The notes below the pieces were generated by a model. It worked only from the letters and a program-made list of their open reading frames with translations. It did no database searches and had not been told where the DNA came from. From Paraburkholderia fungorum (GTDB lineage Bacteria; Pseudomonadota; Gammaproteobacteria; Burkholderiales; Burkholderiaceae), in contig NZ_MCAS01000031.1 in the NCBI RefSeq assembly GCF_003610895.1, positions 1-64,000 on the forward strand: a stretch of DNA of 64,000 bases, read 5' to 3'. Below, one piece after another: positions 28,818-37,524 of the stretch (position 1 is the first letter of the stretch; every line of letters starts with the position of its first letter). The position numbers were made by a program, and so were the translations under genes.

Positions 28818-29957
28818 ATGCAAGCTGCAACTCAGTTCAACCTTCCACAAATCAGCAATCCTTATCTATCGCTGCAGGGCAACGTAAATACCCTCTTCGG
28901 CGGGGGCGCGCAGTCACAGCTCGCGCGCGGCGCAGGAACGGCCAGCCAGATGTCGAATATGCTGAGCGGATTCTCCAAGGCATCGTTCTCTGTGTTCAGT
29001 CAAACCACCACGGCGAATGGTCAAACCAACACATTCATCGCGCAAGGGAGCGTCAGCAATCGCGGTCAGTCCGCGAATCAGCAACCGACAAATTCTGGTC
29101 ACAATGACGGTCGCGGCGGCAACAGCGGCCCAACGGGCGGCAACAGCACCACAGCAGGCGGCAATCGCTGCAATGACAACTCGCGCGCGGACAACCGTGC
29201 GCCGTCGCTGCCGTCACGTAACGACTGCGGCAACAAGGACTCCGGCAAGAGCAACCCGACGCCACCGCGTAACGACTGCGGTAACAAGGACTCCGGCAAG
29301 AGCAATCCGACGCCGCCACGCAACGACTGCGGCAACAAGGACTCCGGCAAGAGCAACCCGATGCCACCGCGTAACGACTGCGGCAACAAGGACGCTGGCA
29401 AGGGCAATCAGCCGCCATCGCGCAACGACTGCGGCGGCAAGAGCAACCAGACGCAGTGGACCAACACCGCGGTGTGCAACGACAAGGCGAGCATCAACCT
29501 TGGCAACTACACGCTCGACTTCAACAAGGCCGATTCGTCGATGGTCATGACCAATACGAAATCCGGCGACACAACGAAGATCTGGGGTGATCCGCACCTG
29601 ACCCAGCACGAGAACGCTGCCAACTCGTCGACTGCGATGTTCAACGGCCCGATGACGTTCATGCTGCCGGACGACACCAAGGTCACCGTCAGCACCCAGG
29701 CGGCCGCAAACAACAAGAATGTCTCGTTTGCGGACCAGGTGACGATCACCCACGGCAATCAAGCCTACCAGGTCACCGGGCTGAGCGAGCAGAACAAGTC
29801 CGGCCTCAACATCCAGAAGAGCAACAACGGCCGTGCGCTCGACGCCGCCACACCGGACGGCTATACCGTCCTCGCCGCTCGCAACGGCAGCGGCTGGATC
29901 GATCCGGTCACAGGCAAGCAACCGACGGCTGACAACATCCAGAAAGCCAACACGTAA
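28818..29957 (+). CDS. Putative T3SS-secreted protein with Cys repeats and a DUF1521 self-cleaving domain
   Basis: A 379-residue, Asn/Ser/Gly-rich protein without a Sec signal, as expected for a T3SS substrate. Residues 134-213 hold four 17-residue repeats of the form RNDCGNKDSGKSNPTPP plus a partial fifth. Residues about 215-370 match the DUF1521 domain first described in Bradyrhizobium NopE1, which cuts itself when calcium or other metal binds. The cleavage motif GDPH is at residues 257-260 (IWGDPHLTQHEN), and the predicted scissile bond is D258-P259. AGGA precedes the ATG. The gene lies beyond the 3' end of the T3SS operon and converges on it. Confidence 0.8.
   Translation: MQAATQFNLPQISNPYLSLQGNVNTLFGGGAQSQLARGAGTASQMSNMLSGFSKASFSVFSQTTTANGQTNTFIAQGSVSNRGQSANQQPTNSGHNDGRGGNSGPTGGNSTTAGGNRCNDNSRADNRAPSLPSRNDCGNKDSGKSNPTPPRNDCGNKDSGKSNPTPPRNDCGNKDSGKSNPMPPRNDCGNKDAGKGNQPPSRNDCGGKSNQTQWTNTAVCNDKASINLGNYTLDFNKADSSMVMTNTKSGDTTKIWGDPHLTQHENAANSSTAMFNGPMTFMLPDDTKVTVSTQAAANNKNVSFADQVTITHGNQAYQVTGLSEQNKSGLNIQKSNNGRALDAATPDGYTVLAARNGSGWIDPVTGKQPTADNIQKANT
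29217..29459 (+). repeat. 51-bp tandem repeats inside the DUF1521 gene
   Basis: Four in-frame 51-bp units begin at 29217, 29268, 29319 and 29370, with a partial fifth from 29421. Each encodes RNDCG-N/G-K followed by a Gly/Ser/Lys and Pro segment. The first three units are nearly identical at DNA level; the fourth and fifth diverge. Copy number could vary between strains without breaking the frame. Confidence 0.92.
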
Positions 29958-30428
29958 GCAAACCGCAGGATGAGGGGGCAATTGCGGCAGCCATTGCCCC
30001 CAACGGATGCCGCACGCACGTTTCGCCGATCGAATGCGGCATCCAACCGCTCTCCCGAGCGCCCCCTTCCCCGTTCGCCTTCCCTGTGGACCAACCGCCA
30101 GCACGCCCTTGCAAGCGAACTGCTTGCTCCGCCGCCCGTAGTCGCGGCGAAAATCGTCAAGCGGACGTTCAAGTGCCGCGGTGGGTCCCGCCCCAGCGAT
30201 CACTGTCGCCGTGCTGCTCAAGCCGCCCCTCCATTCATTTGTCATCCTTATTGGTCGTAGGTTGGAAACCCTACGATACGGTCTGCGCCGGTTACAAACT
30301 GAAAAAATACGTAGCGATAGATACGACCTTGCAACGAAGCCTAAGCGTTCAAATGGACTCGCACCTCTTCTCTGGAGAGGTGTTCGGCAAAGCCGATTCC
30401 GATGTCTAACTTCAGCAAGGTACGCAAA
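29958..30428. other. 470-bp intergenic region between the two secreted-protein candidates
   Basis: No credible gene is present. One short inverted repeat, CGTAGG-TTGGAAAC-CCTACG at about 30256-30275, may form a hairpin. The segment upstream of 30429 becomes AT-richer and should hold the promoter of the next gene. Confidence 0.45.
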
Positions 30429-31865
30429 ATGCAAGTCGATTCATCCAACAGTCAACAGAACGTTGTCACCCCTGTCACAGCGGACCAGAACGGTGGCCAA
30501 AGTACCAAAGGTGTCCAACCACAGGCACGGCCCGCGGTGTACGACACATCAGCTGCCGGCAACACGCAACAGCTAGACTCAGGTGGCGCAGGGTCCGACC
30601 AGGTTCAAAAAGGGCCGCCCCCTGCCGATCTCAATGCCAAAACCTATTGGCATCTGGGCCCTAACGGCGAACACGTGTATGACGGATACTCTCCAGCACC
30701 GAACCCACACCCCGCAAATGCAGGGCACGAGACGCCAGCGGATGTCTTCGGGCGCGGCTTCACAGACGGCATCACACATCCGGGACAAACCATAGGCAAG
30801 ATCGTGGATATAAAGAAGGGCGACGGTACCCATGACGGTGAGATACTCGGCGAGAAGATCGATCATGTGTTGGAACAACTGCCCATCTTCAAGAACGCAG
30901 AATCTATCACTCGGGCTATCGCCGGCCAGAAAAAACCGGACGGCACCCCAGAAGTGCCGCAGATTACGGACCTTGTGCAAGGCGGGCGCGAAACCCTACC
31001 GACCGGCGAGGCTCCCGGGGCCCCCGCGACCGGAGCGCCTTCGACGGCGAAACCAGGCGAACCGGCCACGGCTTCGACGACGAAACCGGCCGAGCAGCCC
31101 CCAGCTTCGACGGCGAAACCAGGCGAGCAGCACGCGTCTGCGAGCAGCTCGAACTTCGACGCCGTGCCCCAGCAATACGCCGGCAAGCCAAGCGGCAACC
31201 TGGAAGCGGACCCGAACAGTCCCGGCGTTTTCAGGGACGAGAAAGGCCAGGCTTACATCCAGGCAGCTGATAAGGACTGGCCAGTCAACTACGACAAGGA
31301 CAACGGCACATGGCGAGTCTACAATCCCGCCGACGCGTCGAAGCCTCAGCAGCCTGTCCAACTCGACCAGCAAGGCAACTGGCAAACCCACGACAATGTC
31401 GGCCTCAAAGGCGGGAACCCCGGCGATACCGCGGCTGGCGGCAGCAATGCGAACAACCGGGAGCGGCTCAACACGGAGACGCAGAATTCGCCAACCGGCA
31501 ATCAGCCGGGCTCGTACACCAACTCCGTCAACGCGGTCAACGGTTTACTGCAGCGCCTCGGTATCAATCTTTCGGACCAGTCCGCGGAAACCATCATCAA
31601 CAATGTGCATCATGTGGATGCCGGGGAACTGTCTCACGCCGGTGCGTCAGCACGCGAAGCCTGGACCTTCGCACGCGATGTCGCGGACCCCCACCTACCG
31701 ATGAAAGACCGCTATGCCGCAGCATTCGGCATGGTCCTAAACGGCATTGTGTCGCCGGCTTACCATGCAGAGTTCGATCTGGAGAACTACCACTTCGGAA
31801 AAAATCAAACGCAGGATCTGCGCCAGGCGATGCAAAGGTTCATTCAGAATGACCCCCACTCCTAA
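30429..31865 (+). CDS. Putative T3SS effector or accessory secreted protein (unknown)
   Basis: A 478-residue hydrophilic protein without a Sec signal. The first 80 residues are Gln/Ser/Thr-rich, as in many T3SS secretion signals. A middle stretch (about residues 195-245) contains degenerate STAKPGE/TTKPAEQ repeats. Around residues 295-335, NGTWRVYNPADASKPQQPV followed by a WQTHDNVGLKGG turn resembles a short module I have seen in large effector and toxin proteins of Pseudomonas and Burkholderia. The C-terminal 110 residues are helical. I prefer the ATG at 30429 because AAGG lies eight bases upstream; another start is at 30402. It converges on the T3SS operon, 76 bp from sctO. Confidence 0.6.
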   Translation: MQVDSSNSQQNVVTPVTADQNGGQSTKGVQPQARPAVYDTSAAGNTQQLDSGGAGSDQVQKGPPPADLNAKTYWHLGPNGEHVYDGYSPAPNPHPANAGHETPADVFGRGFTDGITHPGQTIGKIVDIKKGDGTHDGEILGEKIDHVLEQLPIFKNAESITRAIAGQKKPDGTPEVPQITDLVQGGRETLPTGEAPGAPATGAPSTAKPGEPATASTTKPAEQPPASTAKPGEQHASASSSNFDAVPQQYAGKPSGNLEADPNSPGVFRDEKGQAYIQAADKDWPVNYDKDNGTWRVYNPADASKPQQPVQLDQQGNWQTHDNVGLKGGNPGDTAAGGSNANNRERLNTETQNSPTGNQPGSYTNSVNAVNGLLQRLGINLSDQSAETIINNVHHVDAGELSHAGASAREAWTFARDVADPHLPMKDRYAAAFGMVLNGIVSPAYHAEFDLENYHFGKNQTQDLRQAMQRFIQNDPHS

Positions 31866-31941
31866 CCAGTATTGAAGGTGAACGGCGGTGGAGGGGCGCC
31901 CCTCCACCGCCGCTCGCCGCAGCTTTCTCAGCACGGCGGTG

Positions 31942-32370
31942 CTAACCATGCTCACGACTCTCGCGCGCCCCGCGTGCGAGAGCCGCCCGCCAACGCTCTT
32001 TGGCATCGTCATGCCGGATCCGCTCGACATTCCAGTCCCGCAACGCTTCCCCCACATCGTGGCGCGCCCGCGCGTGCGCGTACTGCGCGTCGCTCAGTTG
32101 CTGCTGCAGCATGGGCGTCTGTCCATCGTGCGCACGGAGAGTCGCATGCCATTGCCCTCCGGCCCTCTGATCGCGTCGACAGAACGCGAGCACGTGTTGC
32201 CGCGCGGTTGCGTGCCGCTCCAGCACGGCGACCTTTTCAGCCACCGCCGCAGCCGCCCCCCGCTCACGTCGGCGCGCCTCCGCCAGCACACGAAGTCTGC
32301 GGCGCACCCGCAAACCGCGCACCCTCGCGAGCAGCCGCCAAAGATCCGCCTCCTGCGCCGCGCTGCGCAT
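31942..32370 (-). CDS. sctO: SctO-like stalk protein of the T3SS
   Basis: A 142-residue, highly charged, almost fully alpha-helical protein (MRSAAQEADLWRLLARVRGL, then long Arg/Ala/Glu helices). T3SS stalk proteins (YscO, HrpB7, FliJ-like) have little sequence identity but share this size, coiled-coil make-up and position directly after the ATPase gene. The start at 32370 overlaps the sctN stop by one base (TGATG). It is the last gene of the operon; no sctP follows, and the next 76 bp lead to the convergent effector candidate. Confidence 0.75.
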   Translation of the reverse strand: MRSAAQEADLWRLLARVRGLRVRRRLRVLAEARRRERGAAAAVAEKVAVLERHATARQHVLAFCRRDQRAGGQWHATLRAHDGQTPMLQQQLSDAQYAHARARHDVGEALRDWNVERIRHDDAKERWRAALARGARESREHG

Positions 32371-33710
32371 CACACCGGGGACGCATCCGCGCACAACACC
32401 TGCAACAGCGCGCGCGTTTCGGCCCACGAACTGCAGCGGTCGTACGGCTGACACAGAAAGCGCTGGATCGCCGGGCGCTGGTCGATCGCGCGGTCGGTCT
32501 CGGCGTCGTTACCCCGCTCGTATTCGCCGATCTGCAGCAACATCTCGACCTCCTCATACCGCGCCAACCAATCGCGCACGCGGTTGGCATCGGCGCGCTG
32601 CGCGGCATCGGCAACACGATTCATCAGGCGGCTGCGGCTGCGCAGAATGTCGATCGCGGGATAGTGGCCGGACGCGCCCAGTTTCGACGACAGCTGGATG
32701 TGCCCGTCGAGCAGCGAGCGCGCCTCTTCGGCAACCGGATCGGACAGATCGGTTTCGTCGGCGAGCACGGTATAGAAGGCCGTGATGCTCCCTCGTCCCG
32801 TTACGCCCGCCGATTCGATCAGCCGCGGCAATTGCGCGAACACGCTCGGTGGAAAGCCGCCGCGCAGGGGCGGCTCCCCGACCGCCAGGCCGAGCTCGCG
32901 CAGCGCCCGCGCATAGCGCGTCAGCGAGTCGAACAGCAGCAGCACATTGCGACCCGTCGCTCGCAAGTCCGCCGCGACTTTCGCCGCGAGTTCCGCCGCT
33001 TTGATCCGCTCCGCAGCGGGACGGTCGGACGTCGAAGCAATCACGATGGTCGAGGCACGCCGGTGTGCAAGATGGTCATGAATGAATTCGGCCACCTCGC
33101 GGCCCCGCTCGCCGATCAGCGCCACCACGACCGCATCGGTCGACGCGCCGTTGGCGATCATGCCCATGATCGTGCTCTTGCCTCCGCCTGCCGGCGCAAA
33201 GATGCCTGTGCGCTGGCCAACGCCGCAGGTGAGCAGGCCGTCGATCGCGCGCACGCCGGTAGCAAACGGCGTGGCGATCACTGGCCGTTCGAGCGGATTG
33301 AGCGTCGCCCCGGCATCGACGTGCGCTGCCGCGCCCGGTGCGAGCGGCTGTGGCGCGGGGCCGCCGTCGAGCGGATTGCCAAGCCCGTCGACCACCCGTC
33401 CAAGCAGCCTCGCTGCATCGAACGTGCCCCACGCCGAGCCACAGCCTTGCACCTCGGTGATGTCGGAAAGGCCCGTCAAACCGGCGAGCGGCATGACAAG
33501 CGCGCCATCGTGCGCAAAGCCGACCACTTCGCCGTATTGCGCCTCGAACGTATCCGGGCGCACCAGCCGCACCTTCTCGCCGATCCGTAACGACACCCCC
33601 ACCACCCGCGCAACCACGCCGCGCGCTTCGACCACCCGGCCGCGCAGCGCCGGCGCAGAGGTCAACACCGGTACGTTATTTCCGGACGAACGCAGCATGT
33701 TCCGGGTCAT
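32370..33710 (-). CDS. sctN: T3SS ATPase
   Basis: A 446-residue hexameric ATPase that strips chaperones from substrates and energises export. Walker A is APAGGGKST (residues 172-180), Walker B is LLLFD (257-261), and the catalytic glutamate lies in LIGERGREVAEF. SDRPAAERIKAAELA is a conserved SctN/FliI segment. It starts at 33710, overlapping the sctV stop codon (ATGA), so the two are translationally coupled. Length is normal and nothing is missing. Confidence 0.96.
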   Translation of the reverse strand: MTRNMLRSSGNNVPVLTSAPALRGRVVEARGVVARVVGVSLRIGEKVRLVRPDTFEAQYGEVVGFAHDGALVMPLAGLTGLSDITEVQGCGSAWGTFDAARLLGRVVDGLGNPLDGGPAPQPLAPGAAAHVDAGATLNPLERPVIATPFATGVRAIDGLLTCGVGQRTGIFAPAGGGKSTIMGMIANGASTDAVVVALIGERGREVAEFIHDHLAHRRASTIVIASTSDRPAAERIKAAELAAKVAADLRATGRNVLLLFDSLTRYARALRELGLAVGEPPLRGGFPPSVFAQLPRLIESAGVTGRGSITAFYTVLADETDLSDPVAEEARSLLDGHIQLSSKLGASGHYPAIDILRSRSRLMNRVADAAQRADANRVRDWLARYEEVEMLLQIGEYERGNDAETDRAIDQRPAIQRFLCQPYDRCSSWAETRALLQVLCADASPV

Positions 33711-35785
33711 GCCGCCCCCAGCGTCGCGACTGTCTGAACACGGTAGACATCGAGTGGAATCTCTTCGATCGCCAGCACCGGAACACGCCAGCCGAAGTCG
33801 CTGAACACACGTGCAAGATGCGGACGCAGCACAGCATTCGTGACAACCAGACGGATCCAGGACAGGTCCGCTGCAAGGATCTGCTGCACATAGGTGAGTT
33901 GTTCTGCGGACAGCACGCACTGCGGTTCGCCGTCGACGCCGCTTCTGATCTGCGCTTCGAGGCTGGCCTCCCATGCCGGATCCAGCACGGCCGCCGAGAT
34001 TGTCCATGTCTCAAGATCCGCATAACCACGCGTCATTTGCCGTCCAAGCTGGATGCGCGCTTCCCGCACCATCCGGTCGATCGTGCGCTCACCCGCCGGC
34101 ACGCGCACGACAGCTTCGAGAATCGCACGCAGGTTGCGAATTGGCACGCGCTGCTGCAGCAGTTGCCGCAGCACGCTCGCAATCTGCACTGTGCTCGCCG
34201 CCTGCGCCGCCTGCGCGACCAGCTCGCGAAATTCGATCGCCAGTTGATCGAGCAGGAAGCGCGTCTCCTGCGTGCCGAGAAAATCGGCCGCCGAACGTTC
34301 GCAGATCTCGGCGAGGTGATCGCACAATGCTTCGTCGACACTCGCCTTCTGAATTCCCGGATCGCTGATCGACGCCGCCGTTGCGCTCGGCACCCAGACC
34401 GATTTCGCCATGCGCGGCCGGTAGCCTTCGACTCCTTCGAACACAATCAGGCTTTCAGCGCCGCTCACGAGCGTGTGGGCTGCAACCAGCGTGCTGCTCG
34501 CAAACGGCACGTCCTCGATATCGACGATATAGCGCTCCGGCGCGAGCCGTGCATCGCGCAGCAACGCGAGACCGGGAAACGGCACACCCAGCTCGACCAT
34601 CAGGCGGCGGCGCAACTGGCCGAGCTGCCGGTTCAGCGCCTCGGGCCGCAACGCATCGAAAGCTTTCAAGCCGAGCCGTAGCCGCAATGTGGCGCTGGTG
34701 CCCAGCTCGACGTCGTCGAGGATGCGCGGCACGTAGTTGCCGCCGTCGCGCGTCATCTCAGGCATCAGCGCGCGCTGCGAGTTCGTCGCGAGCGCGGCGT
34801 TGCGGATCAGCGTAATCGCCAGCGCAAGCAGCAGTCCGCCGGCAACCAGAAACTGAATGTGCGGAAAGCCAGGAATCGCGGCCAGCAGGAGACAGGCGAC
34901 GCCGGCCATCGCCAGCGCTTTCGGATGCAGCGCCAGTTGCCGGTAGATGTCCGCGCCCAGATGCGTATCCGCGCTATCGGCCGCAGCTACGCGGGTCACG
35001 AGAATACCCGCCGCCACCGACACGATCAGTGACGGAATCTGCGACACCAGGCCATCGCCGACCGTGAGAATCGTATAGGTGTGCAGCGCGTCGCCGAACG
35101 GCATGCCACGCTGCGCGATGCCGACCGCCAGCCCGCCCACGATATTCACCAGCGCGACGACGAGTCCCGCCACCGCGTCGCCCTTGACAAATTTCATCGC
35201 GCCATCGAGCGAGCCGTAGAAGTACGTCTCACGTTCGAGCGCCGCGCGCATCCGGCTCGCCTGCGCCGCCGTGATCACACCGTTGCGCATGTCGGCATCG
35301 ATGCTCATCTGGCGGCCCGGAATGCCATCCAGCGTAAAGCGCGCGGCCACCTCAGCCACCCGGTCCGCCCCTTTCGCGACCACGATGAACTGGATCGCCG
35401 CGAGCACGACGAATACCACCAGTCCGACCGCAACGTTGCCACCCACCACCAGTTCGCCGAATGCGGTGATGATCTGGCCGGCGTGCGCATGCAACAGGAT
35501 CATTTTGGTCGACGCGATCGCCAGCGCAAGGCGCAGTAACGTGGTGATCAGCAACAGCGACGGAAAACTCGCGAGTTCGGCGGCCTTCGAGACGTACAGC
35601 GTGGCGCTCAACATCGTCAGACTGGCGGCAAAACTCGCGCAAATAAACAGATCGAGCACGAACGGCGGCACGGGCACGATCAGCAGCGCCAGCACCGCCA
35701 GGATGCCGATGCCGACGGCGAGGTCGGCGTGACGCGCGAAAAAGGCCGAGAGATCGTAACGGCTGAGAATGGAACGGTTCGACAT
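33707..35785 (-). CDS. sctV: T3SS export gate protein
   Basis: A 692-residue protein of the FHIPEP family, forming the nonameric export gate. About eight hydrophobic helices occupy residues 20-320, with the conserved cytoplasmic loop KGADRVAEVAARFTLDGIPG followed by RQMSIDADMRNG. The large cytoplasmic domain follows. The start MSNRSILS lies one base after the sctU stop. Size and motifs are complete. Confidence 0.96.
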   Translation of the reverse strand: MSNRSILSRYDLSAFFARHADLAVGIGILAVLALLIVPVPPFVLDLFICASFAASLTMLSATLYVSKAAELASFPSLLLITTLLRLALAIASTKMILLHAHAGQIITAFGELVVGGNVAVGLVVFVVLAAIQFIVVAKGADRVAEVAARFTLDGIPGRQMSIDADMRNGVITAAQASRMRAALERETYFYGSLDGAMKFVKGDAVAGLVVALVNIVGGLAVGIAQRGMPFGDALHTYTILTVGDGLVSQIPSLIVSVAAGILVTRVAAADSADTHLGADIYRQLALHPKALAMAGVACLLLAAIPGFPHIQFLVAGGLLLALAITLIRNAALATNSQRALMPEMTRDGGNYVPRILDDVELGTSATLRLRLGLKAFDALRPEALNRQLGQLRRRLMVELGVPFPGLALLRDARLAPERYIVDIEDVPFASSTLVAAHTLVSGAESLIVFEGVEGYRPRMAKSVWVPSATAASISDPGIQKASVDEALCDHLAEICERSAADFLGTQETRFLLDQLAIEFRELVAQAAQAASTVQIASVLRQLLQQRVPIRNLRAILEAVVRVPAGERTIDRMVREARIQLGRQMTRGYADLETWTISAAVLDPAWEASLEAQIRSGVDGEPQCVLSAEQLTYVQQILAADLSWIRLVVTNAVLRPHLARVFSDFGWRVPVLAIEEIPLDVYRVQTVATLGAA

Positions 35786-35786
35786 T

Positions 35787-36527
35787 TTATTGACCAAGCT
35801 CCCGATGAAGCGTGCGGCGACGGTTTTTTACGTAGAGGTCGCCTTCGTCGTCGCGGAATTCCCGTTTGATTTCGCTCTTGTCCATGCGCATTTCGCGCAG
35901 CCACAGAAAGCGCTGGATGAAATAGTCGGCGGCGGCGGGCACGATCTGCGATGCGGTTATCCAGGCCAGCAGATGCGAGTGCGAGATCGCCGTGTAGCCC
36001 AGGTGAACCGGCAGCGAGAAAGCCCAGATGGACGCGAGTTGCCGCAGCCATGCGGCGAGCGCCTGCGCGAAAAGAAAGAGCAGGATCGCGAACTGCAGCA
36101 GCGTGAGTACCGTGTCCCACAGCAGTCGCAGGCTGAACATCTGCTTGAGCCCGTTGACCGGGTTCAGACGCTTCACGTCGGGTGTTACGCGCTTCCACGC
36201 GAGCAGTCCGCGCGTCTGCACCAGTTCCGGCACCAGAACGGCGAGCACGCCGACGCCGACCGTGCTCAGTACCAGCGCCATGAACGCGTTCAGCGCGGCG
36301 AGCGTCGATACAAGCCGGTCGCCGAACACAAGGTTGGGGTCCAGTGTCGTCATATGCACCATCAGCCTCGCGCACAAGGCATACAGCCGCGGGGCCTCGA
36401 TGAATAGATACAGCCACCAGCACAGACCGCTGAACGCGACCGTCAGGTGCATGCTCTTCGCGATGTCGCCGTCCTTTCGCGCGCGGCGGATCCGCTTGGG
36501 GGTCGGAGCTTCGGTCTTGTTACTCAT
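35787..36527 (-). CDS. sctU: T3SS export switch protein, truncated (no autocleavage domain)
   Basis: A 246-residue FlhB/YscU-family protein; normal members have about 340-360. The N-terminal membrane half is complete: TEAPTPKRIRRARKDGDIAKS, four hydrophobic helices, and the linker MDKSEIKREFRDDEGDLYVK. The protein then ends at RRRTLHRELGQ, which is where the linker helix normally leads into the NPTH-containing cytoplasmic domain. The stop is followed after one base by the sctV start, so the missing 90-100 residues are not encoded nearby in another frame. The start overlaps the sctT stop (ATGA). Loss of this domain should affect substrate switching. Confidence 0.9.
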   Translation of the reverse strand: MSNKTEAPTPKRIRRARKDGDIAKSMHLTVAFSGLCWWLYLFIEAPRLYALCARLMVHMTTLDPNLVFGDRLVSTLAALNAFMALVLSTVGVGVLAVLVPELVQTRGLLAWKRVTPDVKRLNPVNGLKQMFSLRLLWDTVLTLLQFAILLFLFAQALAAWLRQLASIWAFSLPVHLGYTAISHSHLLAWITASQIVPAAADYFIQRFLWLREMRMDKSEIKREFRDDEGDLYVKNRRRTLHRELGQ

Positions 36528-37252
36528 CGCAGATGGATCACATGATCGAAGGCGATACGCAACTGGGCAAACAGCACCGGCACGCTGAGCATCGCAGCAA
36601 ACGGCAGGATCATTGCCTTGACGGTGCGCGCGGTCGCGAACGGATTAAGCCGTCTCGCGTGCCGCGACATCAACCCGAAGGCGAGATCGATCAGCAGCGC
36701 AAGACCAAGCAATGGACTGGCGAGCCGTACGCCCTCGGTCAGCGAGCCCGGCAGGTCGCGCAACGCAAGATTTCGGAACAAGTCGCTCAGATCAGGATGC
36801 AGACGGCCCGGCGGCCAGAGCACCCACGCATCCGTGAAATAGCCGAACAGCAGCGGCAGCCCTGGCCCCGTAAAGAGCGTCAGGGCGGCAAACTGCGAAA
36901 ACATCGTTTCGAATATCGCCGCTTCTTGCTGGAAGTGCGGATCATAGATCGCCGCGCTGGAGTAGCCACCCTGCTGATCAAGTATCGCGCCCGCTGCTGC
37001 CGCCGCGTGAAAGATCGTGCCGAGCAGCAAGCCGAGCGCAGCACCAGTCGCCGCTTCGACGCAGATCGCGGGCAGCAGCGGCGCCGGCCAGCCGATCTGT
37101 TGAGGCAGCATGGCAAGCGCTAGCAGCATCGGCAGCCGCAGCAGGATGCCAAGCGAGCCGCTTTGACCAAACGGGATGAGAAACAGCGCCACTGCAGGCC
37201 TGATCGCACAGAACGCAAAACCCTCGAAGTAGCCGGTGTAGTTCATGTTCAA
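36524..37252 (-). CDS. sctT: T3SS export apparatus membrane protein
   Basis: A 242-residue SctT/SpaR/FliR-family protein with about six hydrophobic helices. FCAIRPAVALFLIPFGQSG near the N-terminus and the ATGAALGLLLGTIFHAAAAAG loop match the family. It overlaps sctS upstream and sctU downstream by ATGA at both ends. It forms the core export channel with SctR and SctS. Confidence 0.93.
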   Translation of the reverse strand: MNMNYTGYFEGFAFCAIRPAVALFLIPFGQSGSLGILLRLPMLLALAMLPQQIGWPAPLLPAICVEAATGAALGLLLGTIFHAAAAAGAILDQQGGYSSAAIYDPHFQQEAAIFETMFSQFAALTLFTGPGLPLLFGYFTDAWVLWPPGRLHPDLSDLFRNLALRDLPGSLTEGVRLASPLLGLALLIDLAFGLMSRHARRLNPFATARTVKAMILPFAAMLSVPVLFAQLRIAFDHVIHLR

Positions 37253-37524
37253 TGCAGGCGTCCCGCGGCGATGAAGGTAAACACATGAGTGAGAAAGCGC
37301 GTGAGCTCGCGGCTCGCCCAGGGAGCGGTAACGATCAGCACCGCACCGACGCAGATGATCTTTGCACCGTAAGGCAGGCTCTGGTCCTGTATTTGTGTGA
37401 TCGACTGCAGAAGGCCGATCAGCAAACCGACGACCGTCGCCACAGCGAGAGCGGGCAGCGACAACCAGAACACCAGCATGAGTGCATCACTGGACAACGT
37501 GGCAAGAGACGGAGCACTGTTCAT
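37249..37524 (-). CDS. sctS: T3SS export apparatus membrane protein
   Basis: A 91-residue FliQ/YscS-family protein with two transmembrane hairpins. VVGLLIGLLQSITQIQDQSL followed by PYGAKI is the family signature. Overlaps both neighbours by four bases. Confidence 0.95.
   Translation of the reverse strand: MNSAPSLATLSSDALMLVFWLSLPALAVATVVGLLIGLLQSITQIQDQSLPYGAKIICVGAVLIVTAPWASRELTRFLTHVFTFIAAGRLH

Noticed and set aside
29217..29459. CRISPR array
   Set aside because: The regularly spaced repeats are coding, in frame and without spacers; no cas genes are near.
28023..30428. Hrp-type promoter boxes (PIP, hrpII, HrpL) upstream of the secreted-protein genes
   Set aside because: TTCG-like words occur, but not at the spacing the consensus requires.
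29214..30434. Minus-strand frame opposite the DUF1521 repeats
   Set aside because: Its repetitiveness only mirrors the 51-bp repeats of the real gene.
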